DNA of 14,562 nucleotides, taken from Marinobacter sp. GTDB lineage: Bacteria > Pseudomonadota > Gammaproteobacteria > Pseudomonadales > Oleiphilaceae. The DNA lies in NCBI GenBank assembly GCA_017643965.1, contig JAEPMM010000032.1:1-14562 (forward strand). The letters run 5' to 3'. Below the pieces are notes generated by a model. The model was not told the origin of the DNA. It was given only the letters and a program-made list of their open reading frames with translations, and did not search any database. Positions within the stretch are counted from its first letter, which is position 1. Every line of letters begins with the position of its first letter. A program made the translations under genes and the position numbers. Of this stretch, positions 14,559 to 14,562 are shown piece after piece.

Positions 14559-14562
14559 GAGC

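Overview
The window looks like chromosomal DNA of a marine gammaproteobacterium, most likely Marinobacter or a close relative. This rests on three things: GC-rich housekeeping genes, a Na+-translocating NADH:quinone reductase (NQR) locus in the order nqrC-D-E-F-apbE-nqrM, and an sthA transhydrogenase next to it. The genus is an inference from gene content and order; no database was searched.

Layout. (1) 2-961 (+): the 3' part of an AraC-family regulator whose first residues lie outside the window. (2) 934-3657: two divergent genes of visibly lower GC. One (minus strand) encodes a class I SAM methyltransferase-like domain joined to a C-terminal HNH nuclease domain. The other (plus strand) encodes a DUF3883 protein with a PD-(D/E)xK-like motif set. 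Their 189-bp shared upstream region holds a perfect 8+8 bp dyad. The pair sits between the AraC gene and dusA like an inserted cargo and is the best candidate here for an undescribed system, possibly restriction or phage defence. (3) 3788-4846 (+): dusA, tRNA dihydrouridine synthase. (4) 4992-8390 (+): a tight run of tal (transaldolase), a TerB-like gene, a type I-beta-like DAHP synthase and a cytoplasmic glycerophosphodiesterase, ending at a strong bidirectional terminator (8404-8445). (5) 8458-14558 (-): sthA, nqrM, apbE, nqrF, nqrE, nqrD and nqrC, transcribed right to left; nqrB and nqrA should lie beyond the right edge.

How the genes work together. NqrC, D, E and F are subunits of the sodium pump that oxidises NADH and reduces quinone. 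ApbE attaches FMN covalently to NqrC (and NqrB). NqrM is needed to mature the membrane iron centre held by cysteines of NqrD and NqrE. SthA balances NADPH against NADH, the NQR substrate. On the plus strand, transaldolase interconverts pentose phosphate intermediates including erythrose 4-phosphate, a substrate of DAHP synthase, so their co-location makes metabolic sense. The DAHP synthase-like protein has substitutions at positions normally conserved for metal binding and catalysis, so its exact reaction is less certain than its fold.

There is no gene-free stretch above 300 bases. The longest gaps are 2617-2805, 4847-4991 and 3658-3787. No tRNA, rRNA, CRISPR array or insertion sequence was seen.
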